Source: Mucilaginibacter paludis DSM 18603
GTDB lineage: Bacteria; Bacteroidota; Bacteroidia; Sphingobacteriales; Sphingobacteriaceae
Length of the DNA: 64,000 bases
NCBI RefSeq assembly: GCF_000166195.2
Contig: NZ_CM001403.1
Location: 6,404,432 to 6,468,431 of the forward strand
Direction of reading: 5' to 3'
Under the pieces are notes generated by a model. It made no database searches. It saw only the letters and a list, made by a program, of their open reading frames with translations, and was not told where the DNA came from. Of the stretch, positions 25,969-32,951 are shown piece after piece; positions within the stretch are counted from its first letter, which is position 1; each line of letters begins with the position of its first letter. The position numbers and the translations under genes are program-made.

Positions 25969-26032
25969 TTTTGAATTTTTTCTCACATTTAGGTTTATCA
26001 ATAATTTATTAATTGTACGGTACACTTAGGTT

Positions 26033-26875
26033 TTAGGATTTATTGTGCGCAATGAATAAAGGGAAGCCAAATTTTTCCATTAAAATGTCGGCCATGCTGG
26101 GTTTAAACCACCGCGAAACAGCTGTTCTGTTGTAGGCGCCTAAAACAACCATATCCGCAGCCGAAGCTTTTTTCAGGTATGATGGAATTGCTGTTTTGGC
26201 AGTTCCGCTTAACACGGTGTAGCTTGCCTGCGGATAGTAGCAATTCACAAATTCCCTGATCAAGGTGTCGTTGGGGAGTTCGGCACTGGCTTCTGCATCA
26301 GCAACCGAGATTACCTCCGTGGGAATATCCTTTACTTCGGGTAATAAATAACTGAACATTTTAATGGCAAATACAGATGAGGGTTTGCCATCGTACAACA
26401 GGAATATTTTTTCAGGAAGCTTGCTTTCGCGCGGAACCACCAACACCGGGCACTGCATACCCGCCAGTAAATTACGCACAAACGGAGTGGGGGGCACTTC
26501 CTGTAGGTGGCTTAACGTTTCGTTTAAGCCAATGACTAAAAGATCGCTGTAAATAGTTTCACGAAGCAATTCATTTATAGCAAAAGATTTATCGCGATGA
26601 ATAGCGTAATTGATTTTTGCTTTGCGACAGGCTGAATAGAATATCGAAATCGACTTAATTCGCGTGTTTTCATCTTCGGCTTTTAACCTTTTAAGTTCAT
26701 TCCCGTCAATGCCCTCGCCGCCAGAATTCTCAAATACGTTATAAGTATGATATAAAAAGTCATCCAAAAATATGCCTGTCAGCAACGCCTTACTTCTGGA
26801 TGCCAGTTCTATCCCGTAATTCATTGATTCCTCGCAGAATTTTAATCCGTCAAACGCGACGCTGATCTTTTTCAT
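26033..26875 (-). CDS. universal stress protein, tandem UspA domains
   Basis: A 280-residue two-domain protein. It starts MKKISVAFDGLKFCEESMNYGIELASRSKALLTGIFLDDF. The first domain ends SDLLVIGLNETLSHLQEVPPTPFVRNLLAGMQCPVLVVPRES, with no classic glycine loop. The second has a long linker and ends AADMVVLGAYNRTAVSRWFKPSMADILMEKFGFPLFIAH, with a loose G-A-Y-x-R loop. It heads an operon with the FMN split-barrel protein. A TGAT-N4-GTCA site lies 97 bp upstream. Confidence 0.9.
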   Translation of the reverse strand: MKKISVAFDGLKFCEESMNYGIELASRSKALLTGIFLDDFLYHTYNVFENSGGEGIDGNELKRLKAEDENTRIKSISIFYSACRKAKINYAIHRDKSFAINELLRETIYSDLLVIGLNETLSHLQEVPPTPFVRNLLAGMQCPVLVVPRESKLPEKIFLLYDGKPSSVFAIKMFSYLLPEVKDIPTEVISVADAEASAELPNDTLIREFVNCYYPQASYTVLSGTAKTAIPSYLKKASAADMVVLGAYNRTAVSRWFKPSMADILMEKFGFPLFIAHNKS

Positions 26876-26971
26876 GATATCTGTATTTGATGAATCTTCG
26901 TGATACTTTATTGGAAATTAAAGTTGCGAAGAATGTAAACACTTTAAAATGATGATCACCAATAACTACAC

Positions 26972-26983
26972 TGATTTTGGTCA
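26972..26983. promoter_or_regulatory. candidate Crp/Fnr site (TGATTTTGGTCA)
   Basis: TGAT-N4-GTCA lies 97 bp upstream of the minus-strand stress gene. A close second dyad, TGATGATCA (26950-26958), lies nearer the gene. Confidence 0.45.
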
Positions 26984-27380
26984 TTTTATTAATCAATGCT
27001 GCTAACAAACAGGTGTCTGAATTTGGCGGAAAAATTGTGGTTCCGGGGTTAAAAAAAAGAATTTTTATTGGTGTACGTGATAGCCGATAAGGCGCAAACT
27101 ACGCTGGGCACGGAACAAAATGACAATATACTACATGCTATTAGCGATGATTATAATCAACAGCTTACATGACAGCAGGCATTGCCTGCGACGGCTTTAT
27201 TGTGTGCCGTATTGTTTACAGTATGGTGTCGCTTTCCGGGGCCGCAGGCCCCGCCCTTATTGTGTGCCTGGCTTATCGGCAATATTTCAGGCTCAACCAC
27301 GCCAACGACGGTTTAGAACATTTAAGGCAGGGAAAGTTGCATGGAGCAGGCGTATTGCTGCCCGGTGGCGGGAAGAATTG

Positions 27381-27413
27381 AAAAGCCGACAGAGATGGTC
27401 TCCGTCGGCTTTT
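27381..27413. terminator. bidirectional rho-independent terminator
   Basis: AAAAGCCGAC (27381-27390) and GTCGGCTTTT (27404-27413) form a perfect 10-bp stem, with GAGA/TCTC pairing continuing inside. Both strands end in a T-tract. It terminates the stress gene at 27423-28286 on the minus strand. Confidence 0.85.
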
Positions 27414-27422
27414 TACTAAAAC

Positions 27423-28286
27423 TTATTCTTCGATGTTAGCCGGGATAACCAGTACAGGGAGAATTTGATGGTTCAGAACTTTGGAAGTAACACCTTCTGC
27501 AAGCAAACGAGAAAAGAAACCATGTTGTTGATGCACAAGTGCCAATAAATCGCTCTTGTTTTCTTCGCAATACCTTGTCAGGCGATCGAGCGTATCCTTA
27601 CCCCTAATCTCACTGAAGCTGATCTGCGGATGTTTAAACCTGGCTACTGCAGCCTCAAATTCCTTTTTGATCTTGGCTTCACCAGCGTCGTGCTCACCAT
27701 ATAGGGCTACATGTACAATGTCCAACTCAAAATCAAGCAATTTGCCCAGGGCGGCAAGGTAACGTACCGCTATCAAATCTTCAGTATTCAGGTCTGTTGC
27801 TAATACTACTTTTTTAAATTCGCTCGTCGCTTTTTCGGGCATAATTAATACAGGGCGCAAAGCGTGGTTAATTACTGCATTGGTTTCGCTACCTGTTAAC
27901 AAGTGTTCAAACGAGTTGCCAGACCGGGCACCCATCACCATGAGTTCGATATCTTTTCCATGCAGGATGTCTTCCATGTTCGTACTTAGATCGCCTTCGC
28001 CAAATTTACGTTCAATATGCGGTCGGCGTAAAGTTGATGGCCAGGAGATTGTGTATGATTGAAGTTCATGTTCGAGCAGGAAAGCTTCTTTCTTGCGGTC
28101 TTCTTCCAGCAATACAAAGTCTTCAGCCACCCATGCACCTCCAGCGTAAGGTGCCGACACGGGCTGGTAAAAATGATTGTTGAATAATATGGCATTAGCT
28201 GGTAATTTGCCGCATAGGCTGATGCCTGCTTTGGCAGCGCTCAAGGAGTGTTGCTTAAAATCTGTTAATATCAATACCTTTTTCAT
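27423..28286 (-). CDS. universal stress protein, tandem UspA domains
   Basis: A 287-residue two-domain protein and the most canonical of the four. The first domain (MKKVLILTDFKQHSLSAAKAGISLCGKL) ends ELMVMGARSGNSFEHLLTGSETNAVINHALRPVLIMPE, a good G-x2-x-G-(n)-GS-type ATP-binding loop. The second (VVLATDLNTEDLIAVRYLAALGKLLDFELDIVHV) ends DLLALVHQQHGFFSRLLAEGVTSKVLNHQILPVLVIPA, with the same QHGFF loop seen in the usp at 19113, so these two C-domains are close paralogues. It is divergent from the second FMN split-barrel protein, with a shared control region containing a candidate Crp/Fnr site. Confidence 0.92.
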   Translation of the reverse strand: MKKVLILTDFKQHSLSAAKAGISLCGKLPANAILFNNHFYQPVSAPYAGGAWVAEDFVLLEEDRKKEAFLLEHELQSYTISWPSTLRRPHIERKFGEGDLSTNMEDILHGKDIELMVMGARSGNSFEHLLTGSETNAVINHALRPVLIMPEKATSEFKKVVLATDLNTEDLIAVRYLAALGKLLDFELDIVHVALYGEHDAGEAKIKKEFEAAVARFKHPQISFSEIRGKDTLDRLTRYCEENKSDLLALVHQQHGFFSRLLAEGVTSKVLNHQILPVLVIPANIEE

Positions 28287-28429
28287 GTTGTACCTGATGA
28301 TTTAGTTATAAATATTGGCGCCCAATAAAGGGCTTAACACTTGTAATATCGGGAATTAGGGGCCGATGGGAAATGACTGTCATCATCCGGGCTGGTGATA
28401 CGCGGCATGAGTGATGTTAATGGTTGGAG

Positions 28430-28441
28430 TGATAAAAATCA
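28430..28441. promoter_or_regulatory. candidate Crp/Fnr site (TGATAAAAATCA)
   Basis: TGAT-N4-ATCA, a full match to the Fnr core, lies in the divergent region 73 bp before the FMN-protein start and about 144 bp before the stress gene on the other strand. A nearby dyad, ATGACTGTCAT (about 28372-28382), lies between it and the stress gene. Confidence 0.52.
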
Positions 28442-28514
28442 GGACTTTGCTTGTTTGTTATCATTTGATTATGAGTATTTTATTGCTTATATTAGTTGAT
28501 AAATATCTGTCGTT

Positions 28515-28973
28515 ATGTTAGGGAATCTTAACCAAAAAGAGATCGATCTTTTACTGAACCGGCAGGTGGTTGGCCGGTTAGGCTGTCATGCCGGAGGCCT
28601 TACTTACGTTGTCCCAATCAACTATGCGTACAAAAACGGTGTTATCTACGCGCATTCGGCACCGGGAAAGAAGATCCAAATGATGCGCGAAAATCCTGAG
28701 GTTTGCTTTGAAGTGGACGAGATAGACACAATATTTAGATGGAAATGTGTAGTTGGCTGGGGTAAATTTGAAGAAATTAAAGATGTATCTGAACAGGAAC
28801 AGACGATGCAATTGCTTATACACCGTATTATGCCTTTAGTGGACACTCCGGCAGGCCATCCATCACATGGTATTACAGCAAATGAATTTGATGCAGGCGT
28901 AAATATTGAGCTAATTGTTTATAAGATAGTTCTGAGCAATTGTACCGGGCGTTTTGAAAACAGTTCGCTGTAA
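28515..28973 (+). CDS. FMN-binding split-barrel protein (PNPOx family)
   Basis: A 152-residue paralogue of the protein at 25519, sharing MLG-L-x-x-x-E-I-x-x-LL-x-x-Q-x-x-GR, YVVPINYAYKNGVIYAHSAPGKKIQMMRENPEVCFEVDEID, VVGWGKFEEI and a similar C-terminus (IELIVYKIVLSNCTGRFE). The GKK-[IQ]-x-MM-R-x-NP segment is the flavin-phosphate-binding strand-turn of the family. It is monocistronic and divergent from a universal stress gene. Two copies of such a protein, each next to universal stress genes, suggest a flavin-dependent step of the same response. The substrate is not known. Confidence 0.88.
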   Translation: MLGNLNQKEIDLLLNRQVVGRLGCHAGGLTYVVPINYAYKNGVIYAHSAPGKKIQMMRENPEVCFEVDEIDTIFRWKCVVGWGKFEEIKDVSEQEQTMQLLIHRIMPLVDTPAGHPSHGITANEFDAGVNIELIVYKIVLSNCTGRFENSSL

Positions 28974-29530
28974 AAGTCTCTGAATAGCGTGGATATTCTG
29001 GCCAATCATGGGCAATCCATCTATAATTTAACCTTAATTGAGCTCTGACGGAACTTAATCGATTTTGAGATGGACGGTTCAATATTCAATACTTTTCGTT
29101 CGGTAGCTTATTGACAGCAATAATTCGATTCTGTAGATGATATGCCGCCCCGTTGATATCGTTATAATTGGAGTTTGCTAACTCAAAAATTGCCTAAATT
29201 AATATTGAAATCTGTTTAAAATTTGAATTATCAGCTATTATCCATAATAAATATTATTGATAGTTAGTCTGATTATTAATGGTTTATATTTGAAACTTAT
29301 GTTGATGCCGCATGTAATTACTGCATGGCAAAAACGCGGGTACAAACATAGGATCGAAACTGATGTGCGACATTACTGAAAAGGCTCAAACGGACTTCGT
29401 GGATTAATGGATGGGCAGCTTTGTATCTGCGCGGCTTTTTTATTGCCATAGGAATTGTTATGAGGAGAATAGATAAGCGGATTGTCGCTACTTTAGGGGG
29501 ATATTTCCATCTGTTAGATAGAATGAAACA
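28974..29530. other. intergenic region before the NRAMP-like gene
   Basis: About 560 bp, AT-rich. It contains TGAAAAGGCTCA (29377-29388), a weaker TGA-N6-TCA match 142 bp before the transporter start. No terminator of the FMN-protein gene with a clear T-run was seen, and no coding frame is convincing. Confidence 0.45.
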
Positions 29531-30877
29531 ATGCTAAAGAATAAAACATTGAAACCAAATCGTAACGTCGCGCATACAGAACCTGAACAAGCTGGCAAAG
29601 TTCAGAAAAATCGCTTTCTGAAATTTTTAACAATTTTGGGCCCCGGCCTTACCACGGGTGCTGCAGATGATGACCCGTCAGGTATAGCCACCTATTCGCA
29701 AACAGGAGCACAATTTGGTTACGGCCAGCTATGGACGGCCTTGTATATGTTACCTTTTATGACGGCCGTACAAGAAGCTTGCGCAAGGATAGGTTTGGTT
29801 ACCGGAAAAGGAATATGCTCAGTTGTTAAAGATCATTACAGCAAAACGGTATTATACGCGGTTGTTGCGCTGGTTGTAATTGCTAATACCATCAATATCG
29901 GGGCCGATATTGGTGCTATGGCTTCTGCCGCACAGTTACTGGTGCCTGCTCCATTCATCCTGCTGACTTTGCTTTTTACGGTGGTTATCCTTTTGTTAGA
30001 GATATTTACCTCTTATCGTACCTATTCAAAGATCTTAAAATGGCTGGCTATCACACTGCTTGCTTACCCGCTTACCCTATTTATCGTACATCAACCCTGG
30101 TCCACAGTTTTGAAGGCCACCGTTATCCCGCATTTTGAGTTTAATTTTGCTTTTTTATTCATCATCACTGGTGTTTTAGGTACAACCATCTCTCCCTACA
30201 TGTTCTTCTGGGAAGCTTCGCAGGAAGTGGAGGAACAGCGCGAGGAAGGTAGGATATTCCACGGCAAACCACAAATTAGTTGGCTGCATATTAAAAAAAT
30301 GCGCATCGATAATAATTTCGGGATGGTGTTTTCTGAATTTGCCACCTGGAGTATTATTGTAGTGGGCGCCACGGTGCTCCATAAAAGCGGCGTTACCGAT
30401 GTTAAAACCGCAGCAGACGCTGCTAAAGCGTTAGAGCCCTTGGTACACAGTTTTCCTAATGCCGGCTTTTTAGCAAAGCTCATTTTTTCTGTCGGCATTA
30501 TCGGGCTCGGATTACTGGCCGTACCTGTACTATCCGGATCCGCGGCTTACGCCGTGTGCGAAGCCTTTAAATGGAAATCCAGTTTAAACCTCAAATTTAA
30601 AAGGGCACCAGCCTTTTACTCTGTTATTTGTATAGCCACTATTATTGGGCTCCTCATCAATTTTATTGGTATCGACCCGGTTAAGGCGCTGGTGTATGCG
30701 GCTGTTTTAAATGGAGTTGCCGCTGTACCGCTCTTGTTCCTGATCGTCCGGATTGCGAGTAGCCAAAAGATAATGGGGCAATATAAAAACGGTTGGTTAT
30801 CCAGCTCATTATTATGGTTTACTTTTTTTGCCATGGCCGCAGCAGCTGTGGCTATGTTTTACACCATCCTGAAATGA
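29531..30877 (+). CDS. NRAMP-family transporter with non-canonical ion-site motifs
   Basis: A 448-residue inner-membrane protein with about 11 membrane segments and the NRAMP/SLC11 fold. The usual transition-metal motif in helix 1 (DPGN) reads DDDPSGIATYSQ, and the helix 6 motif (MPH) reads TISPYMFFWEAS, so both the Asn and the metal-binding Met are missing. The family branch in which the Met is lost (NRAMP-related Mg2+ transporters) moves Mg2+ rather than Mn2+ or Fe2+, so Mg2+ import is a plausible alternative here. The gene is the last of the stress island, which also holds a P-type Mg2+ pump. The N-terminal 30 residues are hydrophilic. No metalloregulator (Fur or MntR box) is visible upstream. 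The substrate is an inference. Confidence 0.85.
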   Translation: MLKNKTLKPNRNVAHTEPEQAGKVQKNRFLKFLTILGPGLTTGAADDDPSGIATYSQTGAQFGYGQLWTALYMLPFMTAVQEACARIGLVTGKGICSVVKDHYSKTVLYAVVALVVIANTINIGADIGAMASAAQLLVPAPFILLTLLFTVVILLLEIFTSYRTYSKILKWLAITLLAYPLTLFIVHQPWSTVLKATVIPHFEFNFAFLFIITGVLGTTISPYMFFWEASQEVEEQREEGRIFHGKPQISWLHIKKMRIDNNFGMVFSEFATWSIIVVGATVLHKSGVTDVKTAADAAKALEPLVHSFPNAGFLAKLIFSVGIIGLGLLAVPVLSGSAAYAVCEAFKWKSSLNLKFKRAPAFYSVICIATIIGLLINFIGIDPVKALVYAAVLNGVAAVPLLFLIVRIASSQKIMGQYKNGWLSSSLLWFTFFAMAAAAVAMFYTILK

Positions 30878-31158
30878 AGGTGAGAAACAATCAACTCATC
30901 ATAAAAATAATATCCTGTTTTGTAATGGGGGTTAATTAAATTGATGGGCCGCGTCCGGCTCTGCCGCTCATATTCAGTCCTGTATTTCAATCACCCGGTT
31001 GCAAAAACAAATAAACTACCATGCCGGATTTCTGAGGCAGCCAACCGTGATCAATAATTACAATAATAGTTTCGGCTGAGGGATTTCATCGCAACGGATA
31101 AGCCCGGCATCAGCCTAATAAAGTACATAAATTTAATATGGAGTTTATGCTTCACTTG

Positions 31159-31166
31159 TAATTTTG
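31159..31166 (+). promoter_or_regulatory. -7 promoter box TAATTTTG before the sigma gene
   Basis: TAATTTTG fits TAnnTTTG and lies only 7 bp before the ATG at 31174. If used, the transcript would be almost leaderless. No good -33 element is evident. Alternatively the true start lies downstream and the box is chance. Confidence 0.35.
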
Positions 31167-31173
31167 CCCTGGT

Positions 31174-31782
31174 ATGAAGCAGGCCCCTGATCATAATTTA
31201 ATCGAGCTCATTAAAAATGATAATCATTTAGCGTTTACGGCATTGGTAGACAGGTATTGGGAAGAATTATACCGCCATATCTGGATGAAGATTAAAAACC
31301 AGGACGATGCAAAAGATATTGTTCAGGACATTTTTTTGGGCTTATGGAAAAACAGGGCTACAATAGTTATTGCTCAAAATGGCCAAATTGCGCCTTACTT
31401 ATTCAGTGCAGCCAAATATGCGGTAATCAATTACTTTATACGCCCCGGAATTACTGTGGCCGATGAAGCCGTTTTATCTTTAGCGATCAACAGCCCTTCT
31501 GGCATAAAAACCGACGACCCTTTTTTACTTAAAGAACTTCAGCAACTGGTTGATACGGAGGTAAGCAGCCTGCCCGAACGTTTGCAGGTGCCCTACCGTT
31601 TAAGCAGGGAGCAAGAGTTAACTATAAAAGAAATAGCTCAAAAACTTTCCCTTTCAGAGCAAACAGTTAAAAACAACATCAGCAGCGCATTGCAGAAAAT
31701 CCGGTTTAGATTGGGGGAGTACAACTCCGACCATAGTGCTTACCTGGTGGTGGCGCTCGCTGCGATGCTGCATTACAAATAA
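31174..31782 (+). CDS. ECF-type RNA polymerase sigma factor (FecI-like)
   Basis: A 202-residue sigma-70 family ECF factor. Region 2 (about residues 20-85: FTALVDRYWEELYRHIWMKIKNQDDAKDIVQDIFLGLWKNR) and region 4 (about 130-180: LPERLQVPYRLSREQELTIKEIAQKLSLSEQTVKNNISSALQKIR) are complete. It is followed by a FecR-type anti-sigma gene and then by an STN-domain SusC, the standard layout of cell-surface signalling in Bacteroidota. It should direct transcription of the susCD genes and the phosphodiesterase downstream when the receptor is occupied. Confidence 0.93.
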   Translation: MKQAPDHNLIELIKNDNHLAFTALVDRYWEELYRHIWMKIKNQDDAKDIVQDIFLGLWKNRATIVIAQNGQIAPYLFSAAKYAVINYFIRPGITVADEAVLSLAINSPSGIKTDDPFLLKELQQLVDTEVSSLPERLQVPYRLSREQELTIKEIAQKLSLSEQTVKNNISSALQKIRFRLGEYNSDHSAYLVVALAAMLHYK

Positions 31783-31846
31783 TTGATGTATTGTTAATGT
31801 TGGCTTAAAGTACTTCCGGCTGTTGGGTGTGATATCTATTGTAGTG

Positions 31847-32821
31847 ATGTCAAACAAAAAGAACCAACAGGAGCTAAAAGCTATCCTTACAAAATATATC
31901 AACAGCCAAGCCAGCCTTGAAGAGCAGGAAGCAGTTAACTCATGGTACCAAAGCTTAGGTGTCGGCGATGAGCAAGACCCCGCACTGAACGATGCGGTAT
32001 TAAAGGATAAATTAAAACAAAGCATTCAGCTTTACTTAAGGCGTAAAATTACCGGCAGTAACCATTGGTTGAGGCCGCATTACCTAAAATATGCTGCCGC
32101 CTGCCTGTTATTGATAACTGCGGGTATTGTGATTTACAGTCGCGTTACCGCGTTAAGAGAGTCTGCAAAAAAAGAGATTGTGCTGTTTACGGGTAGGGGA
32201 GAGCATAAGCAACTTCACCTGGCCGACGGCTCTGAGGTGTTGCTTAACGTTGGGAGTAAGTTGGTGATCTCGAAAGATTTTGGTGACAAGCGCCGCGATG
32301 TAACGCTGATTGGAGAGGCATTTTTTAAAGTTGCCAAAAATCCCGACAAACCCTTTTTCATCCATTCCGGAAATTTGGAAACCCGCGTTGTTGGAACCTC
32401 CTTCAATATTAACGCTTATCCTGACCTGGAAAAAATAAAGGTTGCGGTTTTAACCGGTAAAGTAAAAGTATCCGGCATGGTTAATGGGCACAACAAAATT
32501 CTCGCCCAGGGCATGACCAAAGGCGCCACGCTGAGTTTCTATAAAGCCACAGGAAACACCGAATTAAAAATTGAAGATACCGAACTGCTTACTGCCTGGA
32601 GCAGCAACAAACTATATATCGACAATGCCACCATCAGCGATATAGCCAGGCAACTGCAACGCTATTATAACATTAAAGTTGTTAATACGGTTGCCGCTAA
32701 TTTGAAGGACAGGTATACCATTAGTTTCGGTAAGGAATCGATGAAGGTGGTACTGCAAACCCTGTCGGTACTTACCAGGCGGAAATTTGTTTACGCGGAT
32801 AATCAAATCACTATAAAATAA
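31847..32821 (+). CDS. FecR-family anti-sigma factor
   Basis: A single-pass inner-membrane protein of 324 residues that holds the sigma factor until signalled by the TonB receptor. The cytoplasmic N-part (about residues 1-85) is helical (NQQELKAILTKYINSQASLEEQEAVNSWYQ). The membrane segment is LKYAAACLLLITAGIVIYSRVTAL. The periplasmic FecR domain follows (HLADGSEVLLNVGSKLVISKDFGDKRRDVTLIGEAFFKVAKNPDKPFFIHSG...TRVVGTSFNINAYPD), with the C-terminal DUF4974-like STN-contacting part (DNATISDIARQLQRYYNIKVV). The ATG at 31847 is chosen over an earlier in-frame start at 31823. Confidence 0.92.
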   Translation: MSNKKNQQELKAILTKYINSQASLEEQEAVNSWYQSLGVGDEQDPALNDAVLKDKLKQSIQLYLRRKITGSNHWLRPHYLKYAAACLLLITAGIVIYSRVTALRESAKKEIVLFTGRGEHKQLHLADGSEVLLNVGSKLVISKDFGDKRRDVTLIGEAFFKVAKNPDKPFFIHSGNLETRVVGTSFNINAYPDLEKIKVAVLTGKVKVSGMVNGHNKILAQGMTKGATLSFYKATGNTELKIEDTELLTAWSSNKLYIDNATISDIARQLQRYYNIKVVNTVAANLKDRYTISFGKESMKVVLQTLSVLTRRKFVYADNQITIK

Positions 32822-32853
32822 AGCCCTATGTAGAAAAACTTAAAAATATAAAA

Positions 32854-32906
32854 AAGCCGGGAATGCGCTAACACTTCCGGCTTCTTCCAGGCATTGCAGC
32901 AATGCC
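32854..32906 (+). terminator. two adjacent hairpins between fecR and susC
   Basis: AAGCCGG (32854-32860) pairs with CCGGCTT (32877-32883), then GGCATT (32890-32895) pairs with AATGCC (32901-32906). They lie between the anti-sigma gene and the SusC gene. The first is followed by a modest T-rich tract, so it probably ends the sigma/anti-sigma transcript or attenuates read-through into susC. Confidence 0.5.
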
Positions 32907-32951
32907 CGGTATTTCCAATGAATCGTGTAAAACATTAAAAATTTATCAAAT

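Larger units (their letters stand above)
26876..27422. other. intergenic region between two minus-strand stress operons
   Basis: About 550 bp. It contains the candidate Crp/Fnr site at 26972-26983 and, near its right end, the strong terminator at 27381-27413. Two overlapping plus-strand frames (27120-27419 and 27169-27381) are open for 99 and 70 codons, but they have no domain, a very GC-biased segment, and one runs into the terminator, so I do not call them genes. Confidence 0.5.

Noticed and set aside
27120..27419. Two overlapping plus-strand frames (99 and 70 codons) near 27.2 kb
   Set aside because: They have no recognisable domain, one runs into a strong terminator, and the local GC-rich bias explains the open frames.
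29377..29388. TGAAAAGGCTCA before the NRAMP-like gene
   Set aside because: It fits only the loose pattern, so I did not count it among the five sites, although its position is suggestive.
31077..31088. TGAGGGATTTCA as a further Crp/Fnr site
   Set aside because: It fits TGA-N6-TCA but not the stricter TGAY-N4-RTCA form, and lies before an ECF sigma gene unrelated to the stress island; chance is likely.
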